Numbered from the stretch's first letter, positions 15,366 to 25,368 are shown. The stretch: DNA of 64,000 nt from an uncultured Paracoccaceae bacterium (GCA_947500135.1 CANMQX010000008.1:1-64000); one strand, 5' to 3'. The notes: generated by a model from the letters alone, not told the origin. Numbers and translations are program-made.

Positions 15366-16759
15366 TCTGCAACCGCAGCATTTTCGCCAGTTTCTTCTGC
15401 AGTTGCATCAAAATGATGCGCAATCGAACTGGCGTAATACTCTAAAACGTCACGCCCATTTGCCGTGACGCTGATCTGATCACCGGATTCGGAAATCAGG
15501 TCCCGGTTGCCCAGACGCATCAACGCGTCAGCAACAACTTCGGTGGCAGGACGGTGCGGGCGGGGCAAACCCGTCTCAGTCAGTGTCGTTATGGATTGCG
15601 CGATTGCTGCGACAAGGTCGTCCCTTTTGATGGTTTCTGTCGCAAGAATATGACGCGCAACCAAGGGAACACCCAAAACCGGGATCACGACTTTGATCCG
15701 TTGAATCAACTCTTCTGCGACGGCCTCGGTCAAATCATCACCCTCGCGCTCGACAAATGTCGACAGTTCCAGCGGTTCACCAAAGCTGACAGAGGCTGTA
15801 CCAAACCCTTTGAAACGGCGCGTCACCCGTGCCAGCAGGTGCCCACCCACGCCACGCATTACCGTCCACAGCGGCGGGCGAAACCGCCGCTTACCCGATT
15901 TATCTGCCGCAATCAAAAAGCTATCTTCAAGCACCCGGTCATAATTCAGCGCAACCGGCACAAAAATCACTTCACGCGCTTCAGGATCGAAATCCTCAAC
16001 GATGTAGCTGAGCAATCCAAGCTTGGGCTGGGCCGTGCGACCGGTCAGGCTTAACCCGCCTTCCGGGAACATCGCCTGACTGACACCGCCCCGCGTCGCC
16101 ATCTGCACGTAACGTGCCAAAACCTTGCGATATAAGGCCCCGCGCGACCTGCGCCGGATGAAATAGGCCCCCATGGCCCGGATCACGGCGGAAAGCGGCC
16201 AGACCCGCGCCCATTCGCCCACCGCATAAGACAGGGCACCTGCATTGGCCGCCAGATAGGTCACCAACACATAATCCATGTTGCTGCGGTGGTTCATCAC
16301 AAAGATCACCGTCGCGTCCGGATCAATCTCGGACAGGCGCTTGCGGTCAAACGTGCCCAATTTAATCCGGTACAACGACTTCGACAGCCAACGAGCCAGC
16401 CTGATGCCAAAGCTGAAATAGGCGGTCGCCGAAAATGACGGCACAATTTCGCGGGCATAGCGGCGCGCCTGTTCAAAGGCGACGTTCTCGGGGATCTTTT
16501 CTGCCTTGGCATGATCCACGATGGCCTGCGTGACCTCTGGGTCGTAAATCAGGCGCTGGATCATGTCATAGCGGCGCGACAGCTTGAACGGCTCTATCGG
16601 GCGCTGCAGACGTTCGTTCAACCGGGCAATCGCCCGCTCTGCCCGTTTGCGAAAGAACCAGCGCACGGACGGAAACAGAAAGTGAGAGGCGAAAGTGACG
16701 CCCGCAAACAAAACAATCAACAAGAACGCCCAAAGGGGCATGGAAACGGTCTGCGTCAT
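15362..16759 (-). CDS. PlsB-like glycerol-3-phosphate / lysophospholipid acyltransferase
   Basis: 465 residues. An N-terminal membrane segment (about 6-30) precedes the acyltransferase domain with block I NHRSNMDY (HX4D at 157-162), block III FPEGGLSLTGR and block IV VPVALNYDRVLED. The EGGLS and NYDRV forms are those of glycerol-3-phosphate acyltransferases of PlsB type rather than of PlsC. It would acylate glycerol-3-phosphate (or a lysophospholipid) at the inner membrane. It is shorter than enterobacterial PlsB (about 800 residues) and lacks the long N-terminal domain. It is placed between ccr and the divergent ecm with no obvious functional link. Confidence 0.85.
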   Translation of the reverse strand: MTQTVSMPLWAFLLIVLFAGVTFASHFLFPSVRWFFRKRAERAIARLNERLQRPIEPFKLSRRYDMIQRLIYDPEVTQAIVDHAKAEKIPENVAFEQARRYAREIVPSFSATAYFSFGIRLARWLSKSLYRIKLGTFDRKRLSEIDPDATVIFVMNHRSNMDYVLVTYLAANAGALSYAVGEWARVWPLSAVIRAMGAYFIRRRSRGALYRKVLARYVQMATRGGVSQAMFPEGGLSLTGRTAQPKLGLLSYIVEDFDPEAREVIFVPVALNYDRVLEDSFLIAADKSGKRRFRPPLWTVMRGVGGHLLARVTRRFKGFGTASVSFGEPLELSTFVEREGDDLTEAVAEELIQRIKVVIPVLGVPLVARHILATETIKRDDLVAAIAQSITTLTETGLPRPHRPATEVVADALMRLGNRDLISESGDQISVTANGRDVLEYYASSIAHHFDATAEETGENAAVAE

Positions 16760-16896
16760 AAGTGGACCGTGACAGGGTATGAACCATTGGTAAATCCCAT
16801 CATGCCGCAACGCAGCGAATTGACAGCGCCATAAAATGTCCGATAGTTGTATCAGTGCGAAATTAAATTACGCAGATTGATTCAGGAGAGCCCGCT

Positions 16897-18864
16897 ATGT
16901 CGCAACCGCAGAAAGATCGCCCTTGGCTGTTTCGGACCTATGCGGGGCATTCCACAGCTGCGGCGTCAAACGCGCTCTATCGCGGAAACCTGGCCAAAGG
17001 GCAGACGGGGCTTTCCGTGGCATTCGATCTGCCGACGCAAACGGGGTATGACAGCGACCATGTGCTGGCCAAGGGTGAGGTCGGCAAGGTTGGTGTCCCT
17101 GTTAGCCATCTGGGCGATATGCGCACACTGTTCAACGATATCCCCTTGGATCAGATGAACACGTCGATGACAATCAATGCGACGGCCCCGTGGCTGTTGT
17201 CACTTTACATTGCGGTGGCAGAAGAACAGGGCGCGGATATCACCGCATTACAAGGCACCGTGCAAAACGATATCATCAAAGAATATCTGTCACGCGGGAC
17301 GTATATTTGCCCGCCGGAACCTTCCTTGCGCATGATCACGGACGTCGCCGCCTATACCCGCGCCCATCTACCGAAATGGAACCCGATGAATGTCTGTTCC
17401 TATCACTTACAAGAAGCAGGAGCGACACCAGAAGAAGAACTGGCCTTTGCGCTGGCGACCGCAACTGCCGTTTTGGACGATCTGAAAGACAAAGTACCAG
17501 CAGAACATTTCCCAGCGATGGTGGGCCGTATTTCATTTTTCGTTAATGCAGGCATCCGCTTTGTCACCGAGCTGTGCAAGATGCGCGCCTTTGTCGAATT
17601 ATGGGATGAAATCTGCGAAACCCGCTATGGCGTTGAAGACCCCAAATACCGCCGATTCCGCTACGGCGTGCAAGTCAATTCACTAGGCCTGACCGAACAG
17701 CAGCCTGAAAATAATGTCTATCGCATACTGCTGGAAACACTGGCAGTCACACTTTCCAAAAAGGCACGCGCGCGCGCTGTGCAATTGCCCGCATGGAACG
17801 AGGCGCTTGGCCTGCCCCGCCCGTGGGATCAGCAATGGTCCCTGCGCATGCAACAGATTTTGGCCTACGAAACCGATCTTTTGGAATTTGACGATCTCTT
17901 TGATGAAAACCCCGCCATTGATCGCAAGGTCAATGAACTGAAAGCCGGGGCACGGGCGGAATTGAGCCAGATTGATGGTATGGGCGGCGCGGTCGGCGCA
18001 ATTGCCTATATGAAATCGCGTCTTGTCGAAAGCAATGCCGCCCGCATCAGCGGAATTGAAAACGGCAACACAACCGTTGTCGGCGTGAATAAATGGCAAA
18101 TGGGTGAACCATCGCCACTGACGGCAGGCGATGACGCGATCATGGTATCCGACCCACAGGCTGAGGCCGATCAATTGCGGCGTTTGCGCGCGTGGAAAGA
18201 TGACCGGGATGCAGCCGCGGTCCTGTCAGCGTTGACCGCCCTGCGGGATGCCGCAAACGACGGCAGCAATATCATGCCGCCCTCCATCGCCTGCGCGCGC
18301 GCAGGTGTCACAACAGGCGAATGGGCCGATGTGATCCGATCTGTCTTTGGGCAATACCGCGCGCCCACAGGTGTCAGCAGCAATCCGTCAAACCAGACCG
18401 AGGGGCTTGATGAATTGCGCGACCAGGTTGATCTGGTCAGCCGGGCCCTGGGCCGGCGATTGAAGTTTCTGGTGGGTAAACCCGGCCTGGATGGGCATTC
18501 GAATGGTGCCGAACAAATTGCAACTCGGGCGCGCGATTGCGGTATGGATATCTCTTACGAAGGTATCCGGCTGACCCCCGATGAAATTGTCGAAGCGGCC
18601 AAGAACGACGATGCACATGTCATCGGACTTTCAATTTTATCGGGTTCACATATCCCGCTGGTTCGCGACGTGATCGAAAAATTGAACGCGGCGGGTGTCG
18701 GTCATATTCCGGTCATTGCGGGCGGCATTATTCCCGAAGAAGACGCCGCAGAATTGCGCGCGATGGGCGTGGCGAAAGTCTACACACCAAAAGACTTTGA
18801 ATTGAACAAGATCATGTTAGATATTGTGGCGATCGTTGATCCCCGTTCGGTAGCCGCCGAATAG
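16897..18864 (+). CDS. ecm: Ethylmalonyl-CoA mutase
   Basis: 655 residues, single-chain B12-dependent mutase of the MeaA/Ecm type. The N-terminal substrate-binding barrel begins KDRPWLFRTYAGHSTAAASN and contains GLSVAFDLPTQTGYDSDH; the C-terminal cobalamin domain has LDGHSNG (the DxHxxG motif, near residue 530), then LSILSGSH and AGGIIP. The enzyme converts (2R)-ethylmalonyl-CoA to methylsuccinyl-CoA. The close match of the N-terminal segments to known Ecm separates it from methylmalonyl-CoA mutase. AGGAG lies about ten bases before ATG 16897. Its neighbour ccr makes the substrate precursor; the genes diverge, with the acyltransferase between. Confidence 0.95.
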   Translation: MSQPQKDRPWLFRTYAGHSTAAASNALYRGNLAKGQTGLSVAFDLPTQTGYDSDHVLAKGEVGKVGVPVSHLGDMRTLFNDIPLDQMNTSMTINATAPWLLSLYIAVAEEQGADITALQGTVQNDIIKEYLSRGTYICPPEPSLRMITDVAAYTRAHLPKWNPMNVCSYHLQEAGATPEEELAFALATATAVLDDLKDKVPAEHFPAMVGRISFFVNAGIRFVTELCKMRAFVELWDEICETRYGVEDPKYRRFRYGVQVNSLGLTEQQPENNVYRILLETLAVTLSKKARARAVQLPAWNEALGLPRPWDQQWSLRMQQILAYETDLLEFDDLFDENPAIDRKVNELKAGARAELSQIDGMGGAVGAIAYMKSRLVESNAARISGIENGNTTVVGVNKWQMGEPSPLTAGDDAIMVSDPQAEADQLRRLRAWKDDRDAAAVLSALTALRDAANDGSNIMPPSIACARAGVTTGEWADVIRSVFGQYRAPTGVSSNPSNQTEGLDELRDQVDLVSRALGRRLKFLVGKPGLDGHSNGAEQIATRARDCGMDISYEGIRLTPDEIVEAAKNDDAHVIGLSILSGSHIPLVRDVIEKLNAAGVGHIPVIAGGIIPEEDAAELRAMGVAKVYTPKDFELNKIMLDIVAIVDPRSVAAE

Positions 18865-18970
18865 GCGAAAAACCCCTGTTGTTGCACTTAAGTATAGCAT
18901 TCCAGTGTTTTTGGGCTGCACGGCCTTTGTTTGGCTGCTAGATGAACGACAGCTTTGACTGGAGACCATA

Positions 18971-19312
18971 ATGAAACCTGATCTGAAATCCATGACACGC
19001 AAAGAGCTGGAAAAGCTGAAGGCTGATGTGGAAAAGGCACTGACAAAAGTCAGCGACAAAGAAAAGAAAGCGGCACTTGCCGCCGCCCAAAAGGCCGCCG
19101 CGGCACATGGCTTCTCTTTGGCCGAAATAACGGGCGATGCCCCTGCCCCTAAAAAGCGGCGCAAGGCCAAAACCGGCCCCAAAAAGGCGGCTGCTCCTAA
19201 ATACCGTAACCCCGGTGACGCAGACCAAACCTGGACTGGCAAAGGCCGTCAGCCTCAGTGGTTCAAGGATGCGATTGCGGCCGGCACATCGCCGGACGCA
19301 ATGGAAATCTGA
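18971..19312 (+). CDS. H-NS family nucleoid-associated protein
   Basis: 113 residues. The N-terminal half (1-55) is a charged, Lys/Ala/Glu-rich coiled coil for oligomerisation (LKSMTRKELEKLKADVEK). A basic linker (APKKRRKAKTGPKKAAA) leads to the H-NS DNA-binding motif: YRNPGDADQTWTGKGRQPQW. Such proteins bind AT-rich DNA and silence foreign genes. It is a single gene between ecm and deoD with its own presumed promoter in the 106-base gap upstream. Confidence 0.92.
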   Translation: MKPDLKSMTRKELEKLKADVEKALTKVSDKEKKAALAAAQKAAAAHGFSLAEITGDAPAPKKRRKAKTGPKKAAAPKYRNPGDADQTWTGKGRQPQWFKDAIAAGTSPDAMEI

Positions 19313-19319
19313 ATGAAAA

Positions 19320-19350
19320 GCGGCGCTCCGTTGCTTTAACGCAGCGCCGC
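19320..19350 (+). terminator. Possible terminator hairpin after the H-NS-family gene
   Basis: GCGGCGCT (19320-19327) pairs with AGCGCCGC (19343-19350) around a 15-base loop, starting eight bases after the stop codon. There is no T run behind it, so it could be a transcript-end stabiliser rather than an intrinsic terminator. Confidence 0.45.
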
Positions 19351-19418
19351 ACGAATTTCGTCCTCCACCTTTCGATATTGCCCGCTTAGAATAGCGTGAC
19401 AATCGAAAGGACCCTCAT

Positions 19419-20123
19419 ATGACAATTCATATCGGCGCTGAAAAGGGCGACATTGCCCCAACCGTTCTGATGCCCGGTGATCCGTATCGCGCGAAATGGG
19501 CGGCTGAGACATTTCTCGACCATCCAAAATGCATCAACGAAGTGCGTGGCATGCTTGGTTTCACCGGGACCTGGCAGGGCCATCCGGTCACCATTCAGGG
19601 GTCTGGCATGGGCATGCCGTCCTTGTCGATCTACGCAAATGAACTGATTTCTGAATATGACGTCCAAACGCTGATCCGCATCGGGTCCTGCGGTGGCATG
19701 CAGGAAAAAGTCGGTATCAGGGATGTCGTGCTGGCGATGACAGCGTCGACCTTGTCCACGCCGTCACGCGGGATTTTCAAGGAACTGAATTTTGCACCCT
19801 GCGCCGATTACGGGCTGCTTGCCGCTGCACATCAAGCGGCAACAGACAAACAAGTTCCGATTCATGTCGGCGGCATCTACTCGTCCGATGTGTTCTATGA
19901 TGAACGTCCCGATCTGAACGAACAGATGATGCGGCACGGCATCCTCGGGGTCGAGATGGAAGCAGCAGAGCTTTATAACCTCGCGGCCCGGCACGGGCGG
20001 CGGGCGCTGGCCGTCCTGACCGTCAGCGATCATCTGATCACGCATGAAGCCCTGCCAGCAGAGGATCGCGAAAAGTCATTTGGGGATATGGTCGAAATTG
20101 CACTGACAGCCGCGTTTTCATGA
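19419..20123 (+). CDS. deoD: Purine-nucleoside phosphorylase, DeoD-type
   Basis: 234 residues, the length and pattern of hexameric Deo[27 protein letters not shown] at the start (His and phosphate-binding Gly-Asp-Pro-x-Arg), [29 protein letters not shown] (ribose and base contacts) and LTVSDHL with the catalytic aspartate. It cleaves purine (deoxy)nucleosides with phosphate. GAAAGGAC lies upstream of ATG 19419. The stop overlaps the aldo/keto reductase gene (ATGA). It is of a different family from the phosphorylase at 7169, so the cell has two routes for the same chemistry. Confidence 0.95.
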   Translation: MTIHIGAEKGDIAPTVLMPGDPYRAKWAAETFLDHPKCINEVRGMLGFTGTWQGHPVTIQGSGMGMPSLSIYANELISEYDVQTLIRIGSCGGMQEKVGIRDVVLAMTASTLSTPSRGIFKELNFAPCADYGLLAAAHQAATDKQVPIHVGGIYSSDVFYDERPDLNEQMMRHGILGVEMEAAELYNLAARHGRRALAVLTVSDHLITHEALPAEDREKSFGDMVEIALTAAFS

Positions 20124-21106
20124 AACAGCGTAGCTTGGGCACCGGTGGGCCGCAGGTTGGCGCGATTGGGTTGGGGTGCATGTCATTTGGCGGCACCGCC
20201 TCTGGCATCACCGATGAGGTGACCAGTTTTGCGGCGATGGACAAGGCATGGGAATTGGGGATCACCCATTTCGACACGGCCAATGTCTATGGCCCGCATA
20301 TGTCGGAACAGGTTGTCGGGCGATGGATGGCAGATCGCGAGCACCGGCCCAGCATCGCCACAAAGGCGAGCATCCAACGCGACCCGCAGCGCCCGGTCAA
20401 CAATGATCCGGCCTATCTTGAGGCTGAACTGGATGGCTCTTTGGGGCGGCTGGGTATCGATCACGTTGATCTGTTCTATATCCATCGCCGGGAACAATCG
20501 GTTCCCATCGCGGATGTGGCCGGGCTGATGGGGCGCCTGATCGAACAAGGGAAAATCGGCGGTTGGGGCATCTCCGAAATCTCGCCAACAACCTTACGCC
20601 GGGCGCATGCGGAAACGCCCGTCCGCGCCGTACAAAACGAATACTCCCTATGGACCCGGCAACCAGAACTGGGCCTGCTACAGGAATGTGCGCAGTTGGG
20701 TGTGGCCTTTGTCGCGTTTTCACCACTGGCGCGCGGGGTCTTTGGGCGCGACATCATTGACACGAAAGATGACAGTTTCGGGCCGTTTCGGGCTGAAATG
20801 CCCCGGTTTCATTCTGAAAACTGGATCAAGAACAAGGAACAGGCCGTGACATTCCATGCGCTGGCAAACGATATGGGCGTTCCGGCCCCAGCGCTGGCCC
20901 TTGCATGGCTCCTTGGGCAGGGCGATCATATCATCCCGATCCCCGGAAGTCGGACCGCCGATCATATCGCGGATTGGGCGGCTGCCGACGGCATAAAGAT
21001 GACCCCCGAATTGCTGGATCAGATCGAGGTTGTCCTGCCCGTTGGCTGGGCCTGGGGCGACAGATACAGTGCAGCGCAATCAAAAGCGCCAGAGCGGTAT
21101 TGCTAG
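20120..21106 (+). CDS. Aldo/keto reductase
   Basis: 328 residues with the AKR TIM-barrel pattern: N-terminal [24 protein letters not shown] with catalytic Asp and Tyr, a lysine in IATKAS, and DLFYIHRRE with the catalytic His. The C-terminal NADPH-binding part shows [12 protein letters not shown]. The substrate is unknown. It is translationally coupled to deoD by a four-base overlap, which might suggest a role in sugar or aldehyde metabolism from nucleosides, but this is a guess from position. A REP-like inverted repeat follows it. Confidence 0.9.
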   Translation: MKQRSLGTGGPQVGAIGLGCMSFGGTASGITDEVTSFAAMDKAWELGITHFDTANVYGPHMSEQVVGRWMADREHRPSIATKASIQRDPQRPVNNDPAYLEAELDGSLGRLGIDHVDLFYIHRREQSVPIADVAGLMGRLIEQGKIGGWGISEISPTTLRRAHAETPVRAVQNEYSLWTRQPELGLLQECAQLGVAFVAFSPLARGVFGRDIIDTKDDSFGPFRAEMPRFHSENWIKNKEQAVTFHALANDMGVPAPALALAWLLGQGDHIIPIPGSRTADHIADWAAADGIKMTPELLDQIEVVLPVGWAWGDRYSAAQSKAPERYC

Positions 21107-21114
21107 GCCAACCT

Positions 21115-21178
21115 GTCCCGGACTTGATCCGGGACTTCAACCGAGGCCCAGCAAGAGGTCCCCGATCAAGTCCGGGAC
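21115..21178. repeat. REP-like inverted repeat between convergent genes
   Basis: GTCCCGGACTTGATC (21115-21129) and its exact complement GATCAAGTCCGGGAC (21164-21178) flank a 34-base loop. Each arm is partly palindromic (CCCGGACTTGATCCGGG). Elements of this sequence type occur as dispersed intergenic repeats in many alphaproteobacteria. Its position between the 3' ends of the aldo/keto reductase and sdhB genes fits a bidirectional terminator or mRNA-stabilising element. Confidence 0.8.
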
Positions 21179-21187
21179 GCGTCGTGC

Positions 21188-21967
21188 TTAAACGACCCGT
21201 TCCACCATCATTTTCTTGATATGCGCAATCGCCTTGGCGGGGTTCAGACCCTTAGGGCAGGTCTTGGCGCAGTTCATGATCGTGTGGCAACGATAAAGCT
21301 TGAACGGGTCTTCCAATTCATCCAACCGTTCGCCCGTCGCCTCATCACGGCTGTCGATGATCCAGCGATACGCATGCAGCAAGGCCGCCGGCCCAAGGTA
21401 ACGATCACCGTTCCACCAATATGACGGGCAGGATGTCGAACATGAGGCACACATCACACATTCATAAAGGCCATCCAGCTTTTTGCGGTCCTCAATGGAC
21501 TGCTTCCACTCTTTTGCAGGACGGTTTGTCTTGGTTTCCAACCACGGCATGATCGACGCATGCTGCGCATAAAAATGGGTCAGATCAGGGATCAGATCCT
21601 TGATCACCGGCATATGCGGCAGCGGATAGATTTTCACGTCGCCCTTGATCTCATCCATGCCATAGATGCAGGCAAGCGTGTTGATCCCGTCGATATTCAT
21701 CGCACAAGACCCGCAAATCCCTTCACGGCAGGACCGGCGGAAGGTCAGGGTCGGATCAATCTCGTTCTTGATCTTGATCAGCGCGTCCAGAACCATCGGA
21801 CCGCAACTGTCCATATCGACGAAATACGTATCCAGCGATGGGTTTTTGCCGTCATCAGGGTTCCAGCGATAAATCTGCACCTTGCGCAGATTGGTCGCGC
21901 CCTCGGGCTTTGGCCACGTCTTGCCCACCGTCATCCGGGAATTCTTGGGAAGTGTCAGTTGTACCAT
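21188..21967 (-). CDS. sdhB: Succinate dehydrogenase iron-sulfur subunit SdhB
   Basis: 259 residues with all three cluster sites: the [2Fe-2S] cysteines in [15 protein letters not shown] plus NTLAC, then [16 protein letters not shown] for the [4Fe-4S] cluster and [14 protein letters not shown] for the [3Fe-4S] cluster. It links the flavoprotein SdhA to the membrane anchor in complex II. It is the last gene of sdhC-sdhD-sdhA-(two small genes)-sdhB on the minus strand. The 40-base gap before it is larger than elsewhere in the operon. Confidence 0.97.
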   Translation of the reverse strand: MVQLTLPKNSRMTVGKTWPKPEGATNLRKVQIYRWNPDDGKNPSLDTYFVDMDSCGPMVLDALIKIKNEIDPTLTFRRSCREGICGSCAMNIDGINTLACIYGMDEIKGDVKIYPLPHMPVIKDLIPDLTHFYAQHASIMPWLETKTNRPAKEWKQSIEDRKKLDGLYECVMCASCSTSCPSYWWNGDRYLGPAALLHAYRWIIDSRDEATGERLDELEDPFKLYRCHTIMNCAKTCPKGLNPAKAIAHIKKMMVERVV

Positions 21968-22007
21968 TTCGTCAGTTCCTTCCGCTCAAGGCATTCGCCT
22001 CAAATCG

Positions 22008-22298
22008 TCAAATCGCACGCAGGCGGGCTGGCCTAATCGGCGGCTCGCCTGTCAAATCAATCACACATGTTTCATAGACTTCCAACGGGTCACGACCGCG
22101 CAGCAGATCAGCGCTTAACCCGATGCTTGCACTGGCAAAGCCACCGGTCTTGCTGTTTGCACCGATGGTCAGACCGACATCAGGGGCTTGCGCCGCACGC
22201 GCCCGTTCTTCGCAACGCGCCGCCGCCTGTTCTGGCGTAGGTGGCGTGCAGCCACCTGCAACAGCGACCACAGCCAAGAGAAGCGCAACCCGCATCAC
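22008..22298 (-). CDS. Small putative lipoprotein within the sdh operon
   Basis: 96 residues. A short signal sequence with lipobox AGGC (Cys about 17, MMRVALLLAVVAVAGGC) is followed by TPPTPEQAAARCEERARAAQ and a glycine/serine-rich middle (GANSKTGGFASASIGLSADL), ending ETCVIDLTGEPPIRPARLRAI. I do not recognise the family. It overlaps the preceding gene (22295) by four bases and lies before sdhB, so it is co-transcribed with succinate dehydrogenase. No role in complex II is known. Confidence 0.75.
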   Translation of the reverse strand: MMRVALLLAVVAVAGGCTPPTPEQAAARCEERARAAQAPDVGLTIGANSKTGGFASASIGLSADLLRGRDPLEVYETCVIDLTGEPPIRPARLRAI

Positions 22299-22636
22299 AG
22301 CGCGCCCAGCGCCCCGATCAGATTACCTGCAGTCAGCGTCTTTTCGGCAATACACTGGACCGTCTCAGGTCGCTGCGCGATACCAAGCACAAGTTCCGTT
22401 GTCTGCGCCGTCGTGCCAACCACAGCGGCCTGCGCGATCTGGATCACCTCTGTACCGGATGCATTGTCGATGACACAATCAGTGACGTTACTCACGTCCG
22501 CACCGGGAAAGCGGGCGGCCAGCACGTTATTGACCACACCTTTCGCAGCCTCGCGCGCCAAACGATCCGCATCTCCGCCGCCATCGGCACAGCCGGTCAG
22601 GGCCAGAACGCCCGCCGCTAACATCAATCCACGCAT
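22295..22636 (-). CDS. Second small putative lipoprotein within the sdh operon
   Basis: 113 residues. The signal sequence [16 protein letters not shown] has a good lipobox (LTGC, Cys16). The mature part is Ala/Val-rich with two cysteines (VTDCVIDN and VQCIAEK) that might form a disulfide, and the predicted C terminus is small and hydrophobic (LIGALGAL). No family recognised. Its start overlaps the sdhA stop by one base and its stop overlaps the next small gene (ATGA), so both are embedded in the operon. Confidence 0.75.
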   Translation of the reverse strand: MRGLMLAAGVLALTGCADGGGDADRLAREAAKGVVNNVLAARFPGADVSNVTDCVIDNASGTEVIQIAQAAVVGTTAQTTELVLGIAQRPETVQCIAEKTLTAGNLIGALGAL

Positions 22637-24441
22637 CAGAATGTCCTTTCTTTCGGGGCGATCTTGGCCTCAGAAATGCCGCCATCCACCTCACGCGTCA
22701 AAGGATCGGTGATCACCGGGCGATAGCTCAGCTTTACCTTGGCACCGTCGACATGGGAAATCGTGTGGACCCGCCATTTGTCGTCGTCGCGTGTGGCGTA
22801 GTCCTCATGGGCATGCGCACCACGGCTTTCCTTGCGCGCCTCGGCCCCGACGATGGTGGCTAGCGCGTTTGGCATCAAGTTGCCCAGCTCCAATGTCTCC
22901 ATCAGGTCGGAGTTCCAGACCAGCGACCGATCTGTCACCTTGAGTTTTTCCATCTTGTTTGCAATCGCCGTCATCTTGTCGACGCCAGCCTTAAGGGTCT
23001 TGTCGGTCCGGAACACGGCCGCATCTTCCTGCATGGCGCGCTGCATCTCCAGCCGCAGCTCTGCCGTGCCGACATCACCATTGGCGTTACGCATCCAGTC
23101 GAAATAATCCAGCGCCTTGTCGATTGAGGCCTTATTGGCTTCCGGCACCGCCGCGCCCCGATCAACGACCTTGCCCGCCTGAATGGCTGCTGCGCGACCG
23201 AACACCACAAGGTCGATCAAGCTGTTTGAGCCCAACCGGTTGGCACCATGAACCGATGCGCAACCCGCCTCACCCACAGCCATCAAGCCGGGGACAACCC
23301 TGTTGGGGTCTTTCTTGGTCGGGTGCAGCACCTCACCATGATAATTTGTGGGGATACCGCCCATATTGTAATGGACCGTGGGCAGAACCGGGATCGCCTC
23401 TTTCGTCACGTCAACCCCGGCAAAGATGCGTGCGCTTTCCGAAATACCGGGCAGACGCTCGGCCAGCGCCTCTTTGGGCAGGTGGTTGAGGTTGAGGTGA
23501 ATGTGATCACCATTCGCCCCAACGCCGCGCCCTTCGCGGATTTCCATAGTCATGCAACGGCTGACATAGTCGCGGGGGGCAAGGTCCTTGTAGTTGGGCG
23601 CATAGCGTTCCATGAAACGCTCACCCTCGGAATTGGTCAGATAGCCGCCTTCACCACGCGCACCTTCGGTGATCAGGCAACCCGCACCATAGATGCCAGT
23701 GGGATGGAACTGCACAAATTCCATATCCTGTAACGGCAGGCCCTGACGGGCAACCATACCGCCACCATCGCCGGTACAGGTATGGGCGGACGTGGCAGAG
23801 AAATAGGCGCGGCCATAACCCCCCGTCGCCAGAACAACCGTCTTGGCGTTGAACACATGCATGGTCCCATCGTCCAGCTTCCATGCGATCACACCCTGAC
23901 AGATGCCATCATCGGACATGATCAGATCAAGGGCGAAATATTCGATGTAGAATTCAGCCTGCTGTTTCAGCGATTGCCCATAAAGCGTGTGCAGAATGGC
24001 GTGGCCGGTCCGGTCAGCAGCGGCACAGGTGCGCTGCACGGCGGGGCCTTCGCCAAATTCGGTTGTATGGCCGCCAAAGGGGCGTTGATAGATCTTGCCC
24101 TCTTCGGTGCGGGAAAACGGAACACCGTAATGTTCAAGCTCGTAAACCGCCTTCGGGGCCTCGCGCGCCAGATACTCCATCGCATCCGTATCACCCAACC
24201 AGTCAGAGCCTTTGACCGTGTCATACATATGCCACTGCCAGCTATCTGGACCCATATTGCCAAGCGAGGCCGCAATGCCACCTTGGGCGGCAACGGTATG
24301 TGATCGGGTTGGAAAGACCTTGGAAATGCAGGCGGTGCGCAAGCCCTGCTCTGCCAGACCCAGCGTCGCGCGCAGACCAGCGCCGCCAGCCCCCACGACA
24401 ATCGCGTCATAGGTATGGGTTTCGTATTCGTATGCTGCCAT
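22636..24441 (-). CDS. sdhA: Succinate dehydrogenase flavoprotein subunit SdhA
   Basis: 601 residues. FAD-binding [12 protein letters not shown] near the N terminus, the flavinylated His in [11 protein letters not shown], substrate-site segments [13 protein letters not shown] and [11 protein letters not shown], and the C-terminal arginine-rich region typical of SdhA ([19 protein letters not shown]). It oxidises succinate to fumarate and passes electrons through SdhB to ubiquinone. It is preceded by sdhD with a 21-base gap. Confidence 0.98.
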   Translation of the reverse strand: MAAYEYETHTYDAIVVGAGGAGLRATLGLAEQGLRTACISKVFPTRSHTVAAQGGIAASLGNMGPDSWQWHMYDTVKGSDWLGDTDAMEYLAREAPKAVYELEHYGVPFSRTEEGKIYQRPFGGHTTEFGEGPAVQRTCAAADRTGHAILHTLYGQSLKQQAEFYIEYFALDLIMSDDGICQGVIAWKLDDGTMHVFNAKTVVLATGGYGRAYFSATSAHTCTGDGGGMVARQGLPLQDMEFVQFHPTGIYGAGCLITEGARGEGGYLTNSEGERFMERYAPNYKDLAPRDYVSRCMTMEIREGRGVGANGDHIHLNLNHLPKEALAERLPGISESARIFAGVDVTKEAIPVLPTVHYNMGGIPTNYHGEVLHPTKKDPNRVVPGLMAVGEAGCASVHGANRLGSNSLIDLVVFGRAAAIQAGKVVDRGAAVPEANKASIDKALDYFDWMRNANGDVGTAELRLEMQRAMQEDAAVFRTDKTLKAGVDKMTAIANKMEKLKVTDRSLVWNSDLMETLELGNLMPNALATIVGAEARKESRGAHAHEDYATRDDDKWRVHTISHVDGAKVKLSYRPVITDPLTREVDGGISEAKIAPKERTF

Positions 24442-24462
24442 CTTGAGGTTGCTCCGACGAAA

Positions 24463-24834
24463 TTAAAGGGCGATGCGCACGATTGCGAAAATCGCAAAAG
24501 CGGCAGCGGAATAGGAAACGCAGATCATCACGATGATCACGACTTTGCGGGCCAGACCGTGAACATAATCCTCGATCAGGGTCTGTACGCCATGACGGAA
24601 ATGCAGCCAACCCACCAGCATGGTCAGAATCGCGACAACAGCCGGAAAAGGCCGTTGGTAATAGGCGATCACCTCTTCATATGGGGCACCCAGAATGGCG
24701 CCAAAGGTGAACACAAAAAACGGGATCAGCACCAGCAACGCAACAGAAGTGACCATCATCTGCCAATGATGTTCGGTCCCCGTCTTGGCTGAACCCATGC
24801 CTACGGCGCGCTTGCGGTCGGTTAAAAATGCCAT
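24463..24834 (-). CDS. sdhD: Succinate dehydrogenase membrane anchor SdhD
   Basis: 123 residues with three membrane segments (about 29-52, 62-82 and 92-120). The haem-region signature is the run WLHFRHGVQTLIEDYVHG in the second helix and following loop, as in SdhD. The N terminus MAFLTDRKRAVGMGSAKTGT matches the alphaproteobacterial form. It forms the quinone site and cytochrome b556 with SdhC. Confidence 0.94.
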   Translation of the reverse strand: MAFLTDRKRAVGMGSAKTGTEHHWQMMVTSVALLVLIPFFVFTFGAILGAPYEEVIAYYQRPFPAVVAILTMLVGWLHFRHGVQTLIEDYVHGLARKVVIIVMICVSYSAAAFAIFAIVRIAL

Positions 24835-24847
24835 TGGCTCGCCCCCC

Positions 24848-25231
24848 TTACAGCACGATCACGGTGAAGATGGTCATCAACACCGCTGCAATAATCATGA
24901 TCTGCCCGGCCATCTCTGACTTATCGACATCAAGCATATGACCACTGTCCCAGATCAGATGCCGGATGCCGCCAAAGGTATGATACCAAAGGCACAGGAC
25001 CGATCCGAACAACACCAGATCGCCAAACCAGCTTGTCAGAACGGCATTAGCACGGGCAAACGCCTCTGGTCCGGTTGCGGCGGCCACAAACCACCACACG
25101 ATCAACAGACCTGCAACGATCAGGGCGTTGCCCGAGATGCGGACCAGTATCGATGTCATGGAAGTCAGTTGTGGACGATAGATCGTCAAATGCGGCGAAA
25201 GGGGTCTGTTGCCCCGGTTCACATCAGCCAT
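24848..25231 (-). CDS. sdhC: Succinate dehydrogenase cytochrome b556 subunit SdhC
   Basis: 127 residues, three membrane segments. RPLSPHLTIYRPQLTSMTSI is the SdhC signature, with the quinone-site Ser/Arg region, and the haem-ligand His lies in CLWYHTFGGIRHLIWDSGH. ATG 25231 (MADVNRGNRPLSPH) gives the family N terminus; a longer in-frame reading begins in the leader and was not chosen. It is the first gene of the sdh operon. A pair of GTGATCAC palindromes lies 140-170 bases upstream. Confidence 0.94.
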   Translation of the reverse strand: MADVNRGNRPLSPHLTIYRPQLTSMTSILVRISGNALIVAGLLIVWWFVAAATGPEAFARANAVLTSWFGDLVLFGSVLCLWYHTFGGIRHLIWDSGHMLDVDKSEMAGQIMIIAAVLMTIFTVIVL

Positions 25232-25368
25232 GTGTGTTCCCTTCTTGGCCACTGCCGCCCGGCTAGGCGGCGCCATCGGCCCCTTTTTGCACCATTCATT
25301 CCAGAGAGTCACGCAGACGAAGGTGCACAAACCGTGAAAAAATGCCGCGTCTGGTATAAATTAGCATC

